A stretch of DNA of 64,000 bases, taken from the NCBI RefSeq assembly GCF_014212315.1, contig NZ_JACKXE010000001.1:1426001-1490000 (forward strand). The letters run 5' to 3'. Origin of the DNA: Nocardioides luti. GTDB taxonomy: Bacteria; Actinomycetota; Actinomycetes; Propionibacteriales; Nocardioidaceae. The notes under the pieces are model-generated. The model made no database searches. It saw nothing but the letters and a program-made list of their open reading frames with translations, and was not told the origin of the DNA. Positions 55,922-64,000 of this stretch are shown here, in pieces. The stretch's first letter is position 1, and every line of letters starts with the position of its first letter. The position numbers and the translations under genes were made by a program.

Positions 55922-57262
55922 ATGCCCCCGGACTCCGACCCGACCTCACCCGAGCCGCCCGACGCCCCCGCGACCCCCGACGCCCCCGCGACCCCCGACG
56001 AGCCGGAGGCGCCCCCGCCGCCGATGCTCACGCTGCGCGACGGGCTGACCCCGGTCGTCGACACCGAGGCCGCGCTGCGCGAGGTCTGCGAGCGGATCGC
56101 CGCCGGGACCGGCCCGGTCGCGATCGACGCCGAGCGGGCCTCGGGCTACCGCTACTCCTCGCGCGCCTACCTGATCCAGCTGCGCCGCGAGGGCTCCGGC
56201 TCGCACCTGGTCGACCCGATCGCGTTCGACTCGCTGGATCCCCTCCAGGAGGTGCTCGAGGGCACCGAGTGGATCCTGCACGCGGCGACCCAGGACCTGC
56301 CCTGCCTCCGCGAGGTCGGGCTGAGCCCGACGGCGCTCTTCGACACCGAGCTCGCCGGCCGGCTGCTGGGCTACCCCCGCGTCGGCCTCGCCACGCTCGT
56401 CGAGACCCTGCTCGGCTTCCACCTCGCCAAGGAGCACTCGGCCGTCGACTGGTCGACGCGACCGCTGCCCGAGCCGTGGCTCGAGTACGCCGCCCTCGAC
56501 GTCGAGGTGCTGGTCGAGCTGCGCGAGAAGCTCGGGGCCGAGCTGGTCGCGACCGGCAAGGCCGACTGGGCGCAGCAGGAGTTCGACCACCTCCGCGGCT
56601 TCGAGCCCGCGCCGCGCGTCGACGCGTGGCGGCGCACCTCCGGCCTGCACCGGGTCCGCGGCCGCCGGGCGCTGGGCGCCGTGCGGGCGCTCTGGGAGAC
56701 CCGGGACGAGATCGCCGAGCAGCGCGACGTGACGCCCGGCCGGATCGTGCCGGACGCGGCGATCGTGGCCGCGGCACAGGCGATGCCGACCGACCGCGCG
56801 GCCCTGCTCTCCACGAAGGGCTTCCACGGCCGCGGCGCGGAGCGGTACTCCTCGCGCTGGGTCGCCGCGCTCGCCGCGGTGCAGGCCATGGAGGAGAACG
56901 ACCTCCCCACCCGCTCCCCCCGGGGCGACGGCCCCCCGCTGCCGCGCGCCTGGGCCGAGAAGGACCCGGTCGCGGCCCGCCGCCTGCAGCTGGCCCGCGA
57001 GGCGATGGCTGCCCTGGCCGAGGAGCACCACCTGCCGGTCGAGAACGTCCTGACCCCCGACTACCTGCGGCGCACGCTCTGGTCGCCGCCGGCGACCCGG
57101 GAGCCCGGGGCGCTGCTCGACGCGGTGGCCGGCCAGCTGGCGTCGTACGGCGCCCGCAGCTGGCAGATCGGGCTCACCGGCCCGCTGCTCACCGCGGCGA
57201 TCCTCGAGGCCGACACCCCGGTGCCGGACCCCGAGCCCGACGCGGCGACCGACGAGGCCTGA
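55922..57262 (+). CDS. RNase D-like exonuclease with HRDC domain
   Basis: 446 residues. Pro-rich N-terminus; DEDD exonuclease: AIDAERASGYRYSSRAYLIQ (Exo I), HAATQDLPCL (Exo II) and YAALDVEVLVEL (Exo III), then an HRDC domain (~245-330). 3'-5' trimming of structured RNA. Follows DUF3000 with 2 nt between. Confidence 0.93.
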   Translation: MPPDSDPTSPEPPDAPATPDAPATPDEPEAPPPPMLTLRDGLTPVVDTEAALREVCERIAAGTGPVAIDAERASGYRYSSRAYLIQLRREGSGSHLVDPIAFDSLDPLQEVLEGTEWILHAATQDLPCLREVGLSPTALFDTELAGRLLGYPRVGLATLVETLLGFHLAKEHSAVDWSTRPLPEPWLEYAALDVEVLVELREKLGAELVATGKADWAQQEFDHLRGFEPAPRVDAWRRTSGLHRVRGRRALGAVRALWETRDEIAEQRDVTPGRIVPDAAIVAAAQAMPTDRAALLSTKGFHGRGAERYSSRWVAALAAVQAMEENDLPTRSPRGDGPPLPRAWAEKDPVAARRLQLAREAMAALAEEHHLPVENVLTPDYLRRTLWSPPATREPGALLDAVAGQLASYGARSWQIGLTGPLLTAAILEADTPVPDPEPDAATDEA

Positions 57263-57265
57263 GGC

Positions 57266-58684
57266 CTACTCCCCGCTCGGGCTCGCGCTCGGGCTGGCGC
57301 TCTCCGGGTCCAGTACCGTGCGCGACTCCGCGTCGATCTCCTCCGTCAGCGCGGTCAGGTCGTCGATGACCGGGATCGTCAGCAGCTCCTCGAGGGTGGG
57401 CGCGACCGCCGCCTCGAGCTCACTCCAGTTGTCGAGCAGCGGCGGGATCACCATCGACCGGACCGAGGTCGTGAAGACCGTGGCCTGGTCGGGCAGGCGA
57501 CCCGGCTGGCGGAAGTCGTCGGACAGCGCGACCTCGAGGTTCGCCGGGGCGAGGTAGCCGGTGCGGGTGACCTTCTGGACCGACGGCGTCGAGACGGCGT
57601 GGAAGAGGAAGTCGGCCGCCTCGGGCGTGCTCGCGGCGTCCGCGGAGAGGCACAGCCCGCTGATGTCGCCGACGGTGGCGGAGCTGTCGAGGATCGGCAT
57701 CGGCATCACGTCGAACTCCAGCCCCTGGACCTGGCGCAGCTCGGGGACCAGCGAGCGGAAGCCCTCGATCATGCCGAGCTTGCCGCGCTCGAACCACTCG
57801 AGCGGAGAGGCCTTGGCCAGCTGCTTCTCGGTCAGCGTGAGGGTCGGGTCGCGCAGGAGTGGCAGCGCGGTCTCGAGCGCCGTCTGGGTGTCCTCGTCGC
57901 TGAAGGCCAGCGAGGTCGGCTGCTCCTCGTCGTCGAAGAGCTGCCCGCTGCCGGAGTAGATGAACGGCGCGAGCCCGCGCAGCGTCGGGTCGACGTACAC
58001 CCCGCGCGTGCCCTTGCGGGGCCGGGTCGCGACCTTGGCCGCCACCTCGAACTGCTCGAAGGACCAGCGGAAGTCGCCGTCGGTGTTGTCCGGCGCGTCG
58101 AGGCCGCGGGCGCGCATCTTGTCGAAGTCGAGCAGACCCTTGTTGTAGTAGATGACCATCGGCGAGAGGCCGTACGGCATGCACTGGAGCCGGTTGTCGG
58201 CGCTGAACGCCTCGAGGGCGTCGCGGGCGTAGCCGTCGCCGAAGTCCACGCCGCGCTCGTCGAGGAGCTCGTCGACCGGCTGGATCAGCCCGGCCTCCTG
58301 GACCACCGCGAGGTCTCGGCGCGAGACCATGAAGACGTCGGGCACGTCCCCGGACTCCACGGCCTTGAGCAGCCCGTCGTGGTCGGGGAACGACTCGAGC
58401 GAGACCTTGCTCTCGTCGTGCAGCGAGTTGTAGTTGTCGGCCACGGACTGGAAGGCCGTGATCTCGTCGTCGGGGCCGTAGACCCCGAAGCTGAGCTTCG
58501 TGGGCTTCGCGACCGGCGAGCCGCTCGGGGTCGGCGTCGGGGCGTCGTCGGACGTGCAGCCGGCGAGCGTCAGCGACAGCGCGAGCAGCGCGGCCCACGG
58601 CAGCAGCCGCCGGCCCGGTCGGGTGTGCCTCGTCGCGGGTCGCTCCCCCTGAGTTCCACGCGCCCTCACCTGCACCCCTTGCAC
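57266..58684 (-). CDS. Extracellular solute-binding lipoprotein (family 1)
   Basis: 472 residues. Lipobox LAGC (Cys43), ABC sugar-type binding protein: LSFGVYGPDDEITAFQSVAD, VPDVFMVSRRDLAVVQEAG, MVIYYNKGLLDFDKM, GKLGMIEGF. No permease or ATPase gene adjoins, so it is an orphan. Convergent with RNase D; exact GTG start is uncertain. Confidence 0.85.
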   Translation of the reverse strand: MQGVQVRARGTQGERPATRHTRPGRRLLPWAALLALSLTLAGCTSDDAPTPTPSGSPVAKPTKLSFGVYGPDDEITAFQSVADNYNSLHDESKVSLESFPDHDGLLKAVESGDVPDVFMVSRRDLAVVQEAGLIQPVDELLDERGVDFGDGYARDALEAFSADNRLQCMPYGLSPMVIYYNKGLLDFDKMRARGLDAPDNTDGDFRWSFEQFEVAAKVATRPRKGTRGVYVDPTLRGLAPFIYSGSGQLFDDEEQPTSLAFSDEDTQTALETALPLLRDPTLTLTEKQLAKASPLEWFERGKLGMIEGFRSLVPELRQVQGLEFDVMPMPILDSSATVGDISGLCLSADAASTPEAADFLFHAVSTPSVQKVTRTGYLAPANLEVALSDDFRQPGRLPDQATVFTTSVRSMVIPPLLDNWSELEAAVAPTLEELLTIPVIDDLTALTEEIDAESRTVLDPESASPSASPSGE

Positions 58685-58785
58685 CGCCCCGCTCGTGACC
58701 CACCGCTGACCGACGCCACCCTACCGACCGACGGTGCGGCGCCGCGGCATGTCGTGCCACGATCCGGGACCTGGCGCTCCCTACG

Positions 58786-59646
58786 ATGAGCGGCGTGCGC
58801 CGGCCCCCGCTCCTGCCCCTGCTGGCGATCGCCCTGACGACGGTGCTGGCGACGACCGCGTGCGGCGCCGACGAGCGGCGCCCCGTCGACCTGGCCGGAC
58901 CGCCGCCGAGCCTCCAGCACCGTGGCTCCGGTGCCGGTGCCGGCTCCGGGGAGGCGGCCACGGACGGCGCCTCGCCGTCGGGGGGTACGCCGTCCGCCCC
59001 CTCCGCCTCGTCGACCGCCCACCGCTCCGGTGGCCACGGCGGTGGGCACCGTGCCGGCCACCGGCCCGGGCAGAGGACCGCGCCGCCGATCCCGTCCCGT
59101 GCCCCCAGCCCGAGCCGCCACCTGCTGACCGCCGACGCGCTGCCCGGGCTGGGTGACGACCTCATCTGGACCGTGACCACCGACGGCCCCGAGGGCGAGG
59201 ACCCGGTCGGCGCCTGCCAGAAGACCCCGCTGACCACGATCGGCGCCGTCGGCGCCGCCCGCCGCGACTTCAGCGCCGCCGACGGGACCGTCACCGCCAC
59301 CCAGGTGGTCGCGCGCTTCGCCGACCCCAAGTCGGCCTGGCGCGCCCACGAGGTGCTCCGGGCCTGGCGCGACGACTGCGCCGAGCGTCTCGAGCACGCG
59401 CGGGTCGAGGTGGGCCCGCTCGTCGACGTGGAGGTCACCGCGGGCAGCGCGACGGCCTACCGGGCGGCGTACGGACCGCGGCGATCGTCGAAGAGCGCGG
59501 ACACCGGCCGCGACACCGGGCTGGGCATCGTGCGCCACGGGTCCTGGCTCTCGGTCGTGGAGGTCACGACGGTCGGCGGCGACTACCCGCCGCGGCGCGA
59601 CCCCGCCCACGTGGCCCTCCGGCGGATCGCCCGCACCTTCGGCTGA
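58786..59646 (+). CDS. Lipoprotein of unknown function
   Basis: 286 residues. Lipobox TTAC (Cys26), a long Gly/Ser/His-rich linker (~45-105), then a globular domain with GACQKTPLTTIGAVGAARRD and VVARFADPKSAWRAHEVL, similar in style to the sensor-type extracellular domains of actinobacterial lipoproteins. Divergent from the solute-binding gene. Confidence 0.75.
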   Translation: MSGVRRPPLLPLLAIALTTVLATTACGADERRPVDLAGPPPSLQHRGSGAGAGSGEAATDGASPSGGTPSAPSASSTAHRSGGHGGGHRAGHRPGQRTAPPIPSRAPSPSRHLLTADALPGLGDDLIWTVTTDGPEGEDPVGACQKTPLTTIGAVGAARRDFSAADGTVTATQVVARFADPKSAWRAHEVLRAWRDDCAERLEHARVEVGPLVDVEVTAGSATAYRAAYGPRRSSKSADTGRDTGLGIVRHGSWLSVVEVTTVGGDYPPRRDPAHVALRRIARTFG

Positions 59647-59655
59647 GGCCTGCCC

Positions 59656-60525
59656 TCAGGCGTCGAGCCGGGCGAGCTCCTCGGGCGTGAGCACGAGGTC
59701 GACGGCCTGCAGCGAGTCCGTGACCGACTCCGGACGGCTGGCCCCCGGGATCGGGATGACGTGGTCGCCCTGGGCGAGGTGCCAGGCGAGGCAGACCTGC
59801 TGCGGGCTGACGCCGCGCTCGGCGGCCACCTCGGCGAACGCCGCGTGGTCGTCGCCGAGCCCGGCCGCGGAGCTCATCCCGCCGAGCGGGCTCCAGGGCA
59901 GGAAGGCCAGCCCCAGCTGGGCGCAGAGCTCGAGCTCACCGCGGCTGGAGAGGAACGCGGGGCTGAACTCGTTCTGCACGCTGACCAGCGCGTCGCCGAG
60001 GATGTCGTGGGCGGTGGCGATCTGGGTGACGTCGGCGTTCGAGAGGCCCACGCGGCGGACCAGCCCGGCGTCGTGCAGCTCGCGGAAGACGCCGATGGTC
60101 TCGACGTACGGCACGGCCGGGTCGGGCCGGTGGTGCTGGTAGAGGTCGATGGTCTCGACGCCCAGCCGGCGCAGTGAGCCCTCCACGGCCTCGCGGATCC
60201 ACGCCGGTCGGCCGTCGACCGGCCAGTCCGCGCCGTCACGGCGGATCCCGCCCTTGGTCGCGACGAGGACCTCCTCGGAGCGGCTGCGCAGGGCCTCCGC
60301 GACGAGTTCCTCGTTGTGCCCGAGACCGCCGTCGACCGGGTGCCCGTCGGGGCCGTAGCAGTCGGCGGTGTCGATGAGCGTCACGCCGCGGTCGAGGGCG
60401 GCGTGGACCGTGGCGATCGCGCGGTCGCGGTCGGGCAGGCTGCCGTCGCGGCCGGGTCGCGAGAGCGGCATGCCGCCGAGGCCGAGGGCGCTGACGGCGG
60501 TGTCGCCGAGGGTGCGGGTGATCAT
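59656..60525 (-). CDS. Aldo/keto reductase
   Basis: 289 residues. AKR barrel: LIDTADCYGPDG (Asp, Tyr), VATKGG (Lys) and LYQHHRPDP (His) form the catalytic tetrad; IPIPGASRPESV binds NADPH. Substrate unknown. A PemK/MazF gene lies upstream. Confidence 0.92.
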   Translation of the reverse strand: MITRTLGDTAVSALGLGGMPLSRPGRDGSLPDRDRAIATVHAALDRGVTLIDTADCYGPDGHPVDGGLGHNEELVAEALRSRSEEVLVATKGGIRRDGADWPVDGRPAWIREAVEGSLRRLGVETIDLYQHHRPDPAVPYVETIGVFRELHDAGLVRRVGLSNADVTQIATAHDILGDALVSVQNEFSPAFLSSRGELELCAQLGLAFLPWSPLGGMSSAAGLGDDHAAFAEVAAERGVSPQQVCLAWHLAQGDHVIPIPGASRPESVTDSLQAVDLVLTPEELARLDA

Positions 60526-60541
60526 GCCCCGACCGTAGCCG

Positions 60542-61030
60542 TCAGCCGAAGGTGTGCAGTCCCCGGGCGGCGGCCACGACGGCGTCGTACGTCGGGCGCG
60601 GGAGCGCGGCGCCCTCGCGCCGGATCGCGTCCGGTGCCAGCTCGATCAGCCGGTCGAGGCGCACCTCGCTGGGCCGGCGCTCGCGGTCCCAGGCGCCGGT
60701 GCCGACGTCCATCCACCGCCGGCCGTGCCGGGCCTCGTCGGCGGCGTCGCGGTCGTGGTCCTTGCTCGTGAGCATCAGTGCCAGCCAGCGGTCGCCGCGG
60801 CGCCCGACCAGCAGCACCGGGCGGTCCTTGCCGCGACGGGCGTCCTCCTCGTAGGGCACCCAGCCCCACACGACCTCGCCCGGGTCGGGCTGGCCGTCCG
60901 GGCGCGGGGCGTAGGCGCCGGCGTCGCCGGTGCGGGCGGTGCGGGCGGTGCCGGATGCGCGGTTGCTCCGGGGGCTCCGGGCGCCGGCGCGACGGAAGAG
61001 GCCGGTCAGGGCGCGGCGGGCGGTGCTCAC
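60542..61030 (-). CDS. PemK/MazF-fold protein
   Basis: 162 residues. Basic N-terminal ~48 residues, then PGEVVWGWVPYEEDARRGKDR and PVLLVGRR, the MazF/PemK barrel; LALMLTSKDHDRD. No antitoxin gene adjoins, so it is an orphan, possibly a housekeeping actinobacterial member. GTG start. Confidence 0.85.
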   Translation of the reverse strand: MSTARRALTGLFRRAGARSPRSNRASGTARTARTGDAGAYAPRPDGQPDPGEVVWGWVPYEEDARRGKDRPVLLVGRRGDRWLALMLTSKDHDRDAADEARHGRRWMDVGTGAWDRERRPSEVRLDRLIELAPDAIRREGAALPRPTYDAVVAAARGLHTFG

Positions 61031-61199
61031 GCGGCGACCCTAGCCCGCGCGGGCCGGGGAGGCCCGGGGACGAAGGTGAGGATGCCGGACCGGGAGCGCC
61101 TCACGGCGCGTGGCCGCTCGTAGCGGCTAATTGTGGGACCCGGGGCTGCCACGGTCCGGCACCCTCGTCCCCCATTTTAACGGGCCGGTGGGCGCGCTG

Positions 61200-61796
61200 T
61201 CAGCCGAGGCCGTGGCGGAGCTCGAGGTGGGCCGCGGACTCGAGCTGCTCGGCCAGCGTCAGCATCCGCTGGACCTCGGGCCCGGTGGGGTCGGGCAGTC
61301 CCGCCCGGCCGGTCGCCACCACCCGGGCGAAGGCCGCGGCCCGGAACAGCACGTCGGCGAAATCGCCCTCGGCGATGCCCCGCAGCACCTGGTCGACCAT
61401 CGCCTTCAGCTCGTCGGGCCCGGGCGGGTCGGCCACGCCTGCCACGACCCGGGCGACCTGCGCCCGCGCCCGGCCGGCCTCGAACTCGCGGGCGACGGCC
61501 AGCGGGTCGGCGTACACCCACTGCCGCAGGAGGTAGAGGCGCCACAGGCAGCCCGCGAGGGAGTCGGCCGGGGAGCCCGCCCAGACCTCCGCGATCGCCT
61601 CGATGCCCTCGGTGTCGGCCAGGTGCAGCAGCCGCTCGGCGATCTCCGCGTCGCCGGTCCGGCTCGCGCCGCGGACCAGCAGCGTCGCGGCGCGCTCCGC
61701 GGCCTCGCTCACCTGCGCGGGATCGCTGCCGCCGACGAGCGACTCGAAGAGCCGCGAGCCGGGCGTCATCGGGCGGTGGTGGGGGCGACTCGTCAC
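61200..61796 (-). CDS. Conserved helical protein
   Basis: 198 residues. All-helical, Ala/Leu-rich, no signal, no known motif: SRLFESLVGGSDPAQVSEAA, WRLYLLRQWVYADPLAVARE. GTG at 61796 or ATG at 61769. Between hrpA and the PemK gene. The 169-nt gap downstream holds a possible -10 (TAAAAT, minus strand, about 61177). Confidence 0.7.
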   Translation of the reverse strand: MTSRPHHRPMTPGSRLFESLVGGSDPAQVSEAAERAATLLVRGASRTGDAEIAERLLHLADTEGIEAIAEVWAGSPADSLAGCLWRLYLLRQWVYADPLAVAREFEAGRARAQVARVVAGVADPPGPDELKAMVDQVLRGIAEGDFADVLFRAAAFARVVATGRAGLPDPTGPEVQRMLTLAEQLESAAHLELRHGLG

Positions 61797-61846
61797 CCGG
61801 TCAGGCTACGTCGCCGTCGGTCGCGGGCGACTGACCGGGGAAACCC

Positions 61847-64000
61847 TCAGCCCAGCACCTTCCGGATCCGCTGGTCGGACACGGGGTACGGCGTGCCGAG
61901 GTGCTGGGCGAACAGCGAGACGCGGTACTCCTCGACCATCCAGCGCGCCTGCCGCAGCGACGCGTGCGGCGGCCGGCCGTCGGGGAGCGCCTCGAGCTGG
62001 TGCAGCACGGCGTCCTGCAGGTCGAGCAGCTGGTCCATCAGCGCGCGGTCGCGGTTGACGGCCCCGGCGCCGCCGGTGTCGAGCTTCTCGCGGCGCTGCT
62101 CGATCGCGGTGAGGTACGTCGGGTAGCGGCGCAGCTGGGCGACGCCGGCCTCCCCCACGAACCCCCGGTGCACCAGCCGCGCGAGCTGGCCCTTCATGTC
62201 GGTCAGCGCCGGGAGGGTCGCCATGTCGGCGCGGCCGCTCAGCGCCTTGTCGGCGCGCCGCCACCCGTCCAGCGCCCGCATCAGGTCGCCGACGACGGCG
62301 CGCAGGTGCGCCTCCTGGTCGCGTGCGGCCGCCGTGCGGAGCGCGGCGAACGCCGCCTCGTCCCGCACCACGGGGTGGGCGTCGACGACGGCCCCGACGA
62401 CGGCCGCGCGGCAGTCCTCGAGCAGCTCGGCGACCGACGGGTACGGCGACCCGGCGAGCCCGAGCTTCTGCGCGTTGTCGAGCGAGTCGAGGACGGCCTT
62501 CACCGGCGACGGCGTCGTGAGCAGGAGCAGGCGACGGACACCGAGGCGGTGCTGCGCCTCCTGCTCGGCCTCCGAGCCGAAGACCCGGATGCCGACCGTC
62601 GTCCCCTCGTCGACGAGCCCCGGGAAGCCGCGGACCTCGTGCCCGGCGCGCTTCTGGGTGAAGGACGCCTCGACGGTCCCGAACACCCAGGAGGTCTCGC
62701 CGGTGCGCGCGATGCCGCTGTCCGCGGCGACCTCGGCGATCGCCTGCGCGAACTTCGGCCGCAACGGCTCCTTGAGCGCCTCCAGGTCCTTGCCGCGCGC
62801 CTGCTCACGGCCGGCGTCGTCGAGGACGCGGTACGTCGGGCGCAGGTGCTCGGGGACCTTGTCCCAGTCCCACGCCTCGCGTGGCACGACCACCCCGGTC
62901 GTGGACCGGAAGTGCCGCTCGAGCGCGGCGAGCAGCGGCTCCTCGCCGGCCGGGACCGCGGCGAGGAACTCGCGAGCCCGGTTGGGCGCGGGCACGAAGT
63001 TGACCCGGAGGTTCTTGGGCAGGCTGCGGATCAGGCTGGTGACCAGCTCCTCGCGCAGGCCGGGCACGTTCCACGAGAAGTCGTCGGCGGCGACCCGGTT
63101 GAGGGTCGCGACCGGCACGTCGATCGTGAGGCCGTCCTCGGCCGCGCCCGGCTCGAAGTGGTAGCTGATCGGGAAGGTCAGGCCCTCCCCCAGGCCCGAC
63201 TCCCAGACCTCGGGGTAGTCCGCCTCGCGGATCTCGTCGGCACCGTCGTGGGTGAGCATCGCCGGGTCGAAGGTGAGCAGCTCGGGGTGCTCACGCCGGG
63301 TCCGCTTCCACCACTGGTCGAAGTGCGCCCCGCTCACCGCCTCGGCACCCACGCGGGCGTCGTAGAAGTCGAAGAGGGTGTGCTCGTCGACCACGATGCC
63401 GCGCCGACGGGCGCGGTGCTCGAGCTCCTCGGCCTCCTCGAGCAGGCGCAGGTTCTGCTCGTAGAACCGGTGCCGCGTCGACCACTCGCCGTAGACCAGG
63501 GCGTGCCGGATGAAGAGCTCGCGGGCCAGCGGCGGGTCGATCGAGCCGTAGTTGACCGCGCGGTCGGCGACCAGCGGTACGCCGTACAGCGTGACGCGCT
63601 CGAACGCCGTGACGGCCGCCCGCTTCTTCGACCAGTGCGGCTCGGAGTAGGTCCTCTTCACCAGGTCCTTGCCCAGCTGCTCGGCCCACTCGGGCTTGAT
63701 GGCGGCGTTCTGCCGCGCCCACAGCCGACTGGTCTCGACGAGCTCGCCGGCCATCAGGAACTGCGGGTTCTTCCGGGCCAGCCCACTCCCCGGGAAGATG
63801 GCGAACTTGGCGCCGCGGGCACCGAGGTACTCCCGCATCGGCCGCCGCCCGCTCGGCGACTTCTCCTTCTCGCGCTCCTCGAGCAGCCCGATGTGGCTCA
63901 GCAGCCCCGACAGCAGCGCCTGATGGATGCCGTCCGCGTCCGGCAGGTCGGCCGGCACCCCGAGGTCGACCTCCATCTCCTTGCACACCTGCCGCAGCTG
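61847..64000 (-). CDS. hrpA: ATP-dependent RNA helicase HrpA, 3' part only (runs off the right edge)
   Basis: The last ~717 residues; the DEAH helicase motifs lie outside the window. Visible are the HrpA-specific helical region (QVCKEMEVDLGVPADLPDAD, REYLGARGAKFAIFPGSGLA, RNPQFLMAGELVETSR-like) and the DUF3418 C-terminus (SYHFEPGAAEDGLTIDVP, LREELVTSLIRSLPKNLR). Ends in RIRKVLG. Confidence 0.93.
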   Translation of the reverse strand, partial: QLRQVCKEMEVDLGVPADLPDADGIHQALLSGLLSHIGLLEEREKEKSPSGRRPMREYLGARGAKFAIFPGSGLARKNPQFLMAGELVETSRLWARQNAAIKPEWAEQLGKDLVKRTYSEPHWSKKRAAVTAFERVTLYGVPLVADRAVNYGSIDPPLARELFIRHALVYGEWSTRHRFYEQNLRLLEEAEELEHRARRRGIVVDEHTLFDFYDARVGAEAVSGAHFDQWWKRTRREHPELLTFDPAMLTHDGADEIREADYPEVWESGLGEGLTFPISYHFEPGAAEDGLTIDVPVATLNRVAADDFSWNVPGLREELVTSLIRSLPKNLRVNFVPAPNRAREFLAAVPAGEEPLLAALERHFRSTTGVVVPREAWDWDKVPEHLRPTYRVLDDAGREQARGKDLEALKEPLRPKFAQAIAEVAADSGIARTGETSWVFGTVEASFTQKRAGHEVRGFPGLVDEGTTVGIRVFGSEAEQEAQHRLGVRRLLLLTTPSPVKAVLDSLDNAQKLGLAGSPYPSVAELLEDCRAAVVGAVVDAHPVVRDEAAFAALRTAAARDQEAHLRAVVGDLMRALDGWRRADKALSGRADMATLPALTDMKGQLARLVHRGFVGEAGVAQLRRYPTYLTAIEQRREKLDTGGAGAVNRDRALMDQLLDLQDAVLHQLEALPDGRPPHASLRQARWMVEEYRVSLFAQHLGTPYPVSDQRIRKVLG

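Noticed and set aside
60542..61030. Toxin-antitoxin module
   Set aside because: No short partner ORF overlapping either end on the same strand.

Overview
The window is high-GC (about 72% by eye) chromosomal DNA from an actinomycete. Gene content and order point to the Nocardioidaceae, most likely Nocardioides or a close relative; this is an inference from protein wording, gene order and repeat style, not a database result. Genes are densely packed, GTG starts are common, and many neighbours overlap by 4 nt (ATGA or GTGA). No rRNA, prophage, integrase, transposase or CRISPR locus is visible. No gene-free stretch exceeds 300 nt; the longest are 37196-37468, 28364-28629, 41296-41516 and 7768-7985.

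Layout. 1-14 kb: a Bax inhibitor-1 family membrane protein, a tRNA-Leu, a coupled udg/ACT-domain/def operon, a holin-like/DUF3618/YtxH-like envelope trio, then the conserved block ppx - DUF501 - ftsB-like - eno - mazG - SurA-like lipoprotein - mfd, followed by a lytic transglycosylase lipoprotein on the other strand. 14-25 kb: a large phosphate-transport locus on the minus strand in the order pstC - pstA - membrane-anchored PstS - 871-residue PstS-like membrane protein - sortase-fold membrane protein without its catalytic residues - PstS with Ig-like domains - pstB - lytic transglycosylase. PHO-box-like repeats lie upstream of pstC. 25-35 kb: VOC protein, HAD hydrolase, CysQ-type phosphatase, and the actinobacterial glmU - prs - rplY - pth group, split by a plus-strand M1 aminopeptidase and a secreted HAF-repeat/Calx-beta protein; a tRNA-Gln lies upstream of glmU. 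35-45 kb: an ATP-dependent ligase and a LigD-type polymerase (end joining), a fatty-acid desaturase with its flavin/[2Fe-2S] reductase and a palindromic operator, msrB, two paralogous lipoproteins, hemQ and hemG. 45-53 kb: an organosulfur (sulfonate/sulfone) operon with a divergent LysR regulator. 53-64 kb: DUF4349 lipoprotein, hemE, DUF3000, RNase D, an orphan solute-binding lipoprotein, an aldo/keto reductase, a PemK/MazF-fold protein, and the 3' end of hrpA running off the right edge.

Functional themes: phosphate scavenging at the cell surface, sulfur scavenging from sulfones and sulfonates, late haem synthesis (hemE, hemG, hemQ, separated by the sulfur block), envelope and peptidoglycan maintenance, and DNA repair (UDG, Mfd, ligase plus polymerase). 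Small palindromic repeats are abundant: three 48-nt elements with fixed ends GGACGTCAT and ATGACGTCC, a 61-nt perfect inverted repeat read in frame inside the uracil-DNA glycosylase gene, a 32-nt repeat in three tandem copies with a stray fourth, and a 49-nt unit in four tandem copies. The most unusual coding region is the extended pst locus with its apparently dead sortase.
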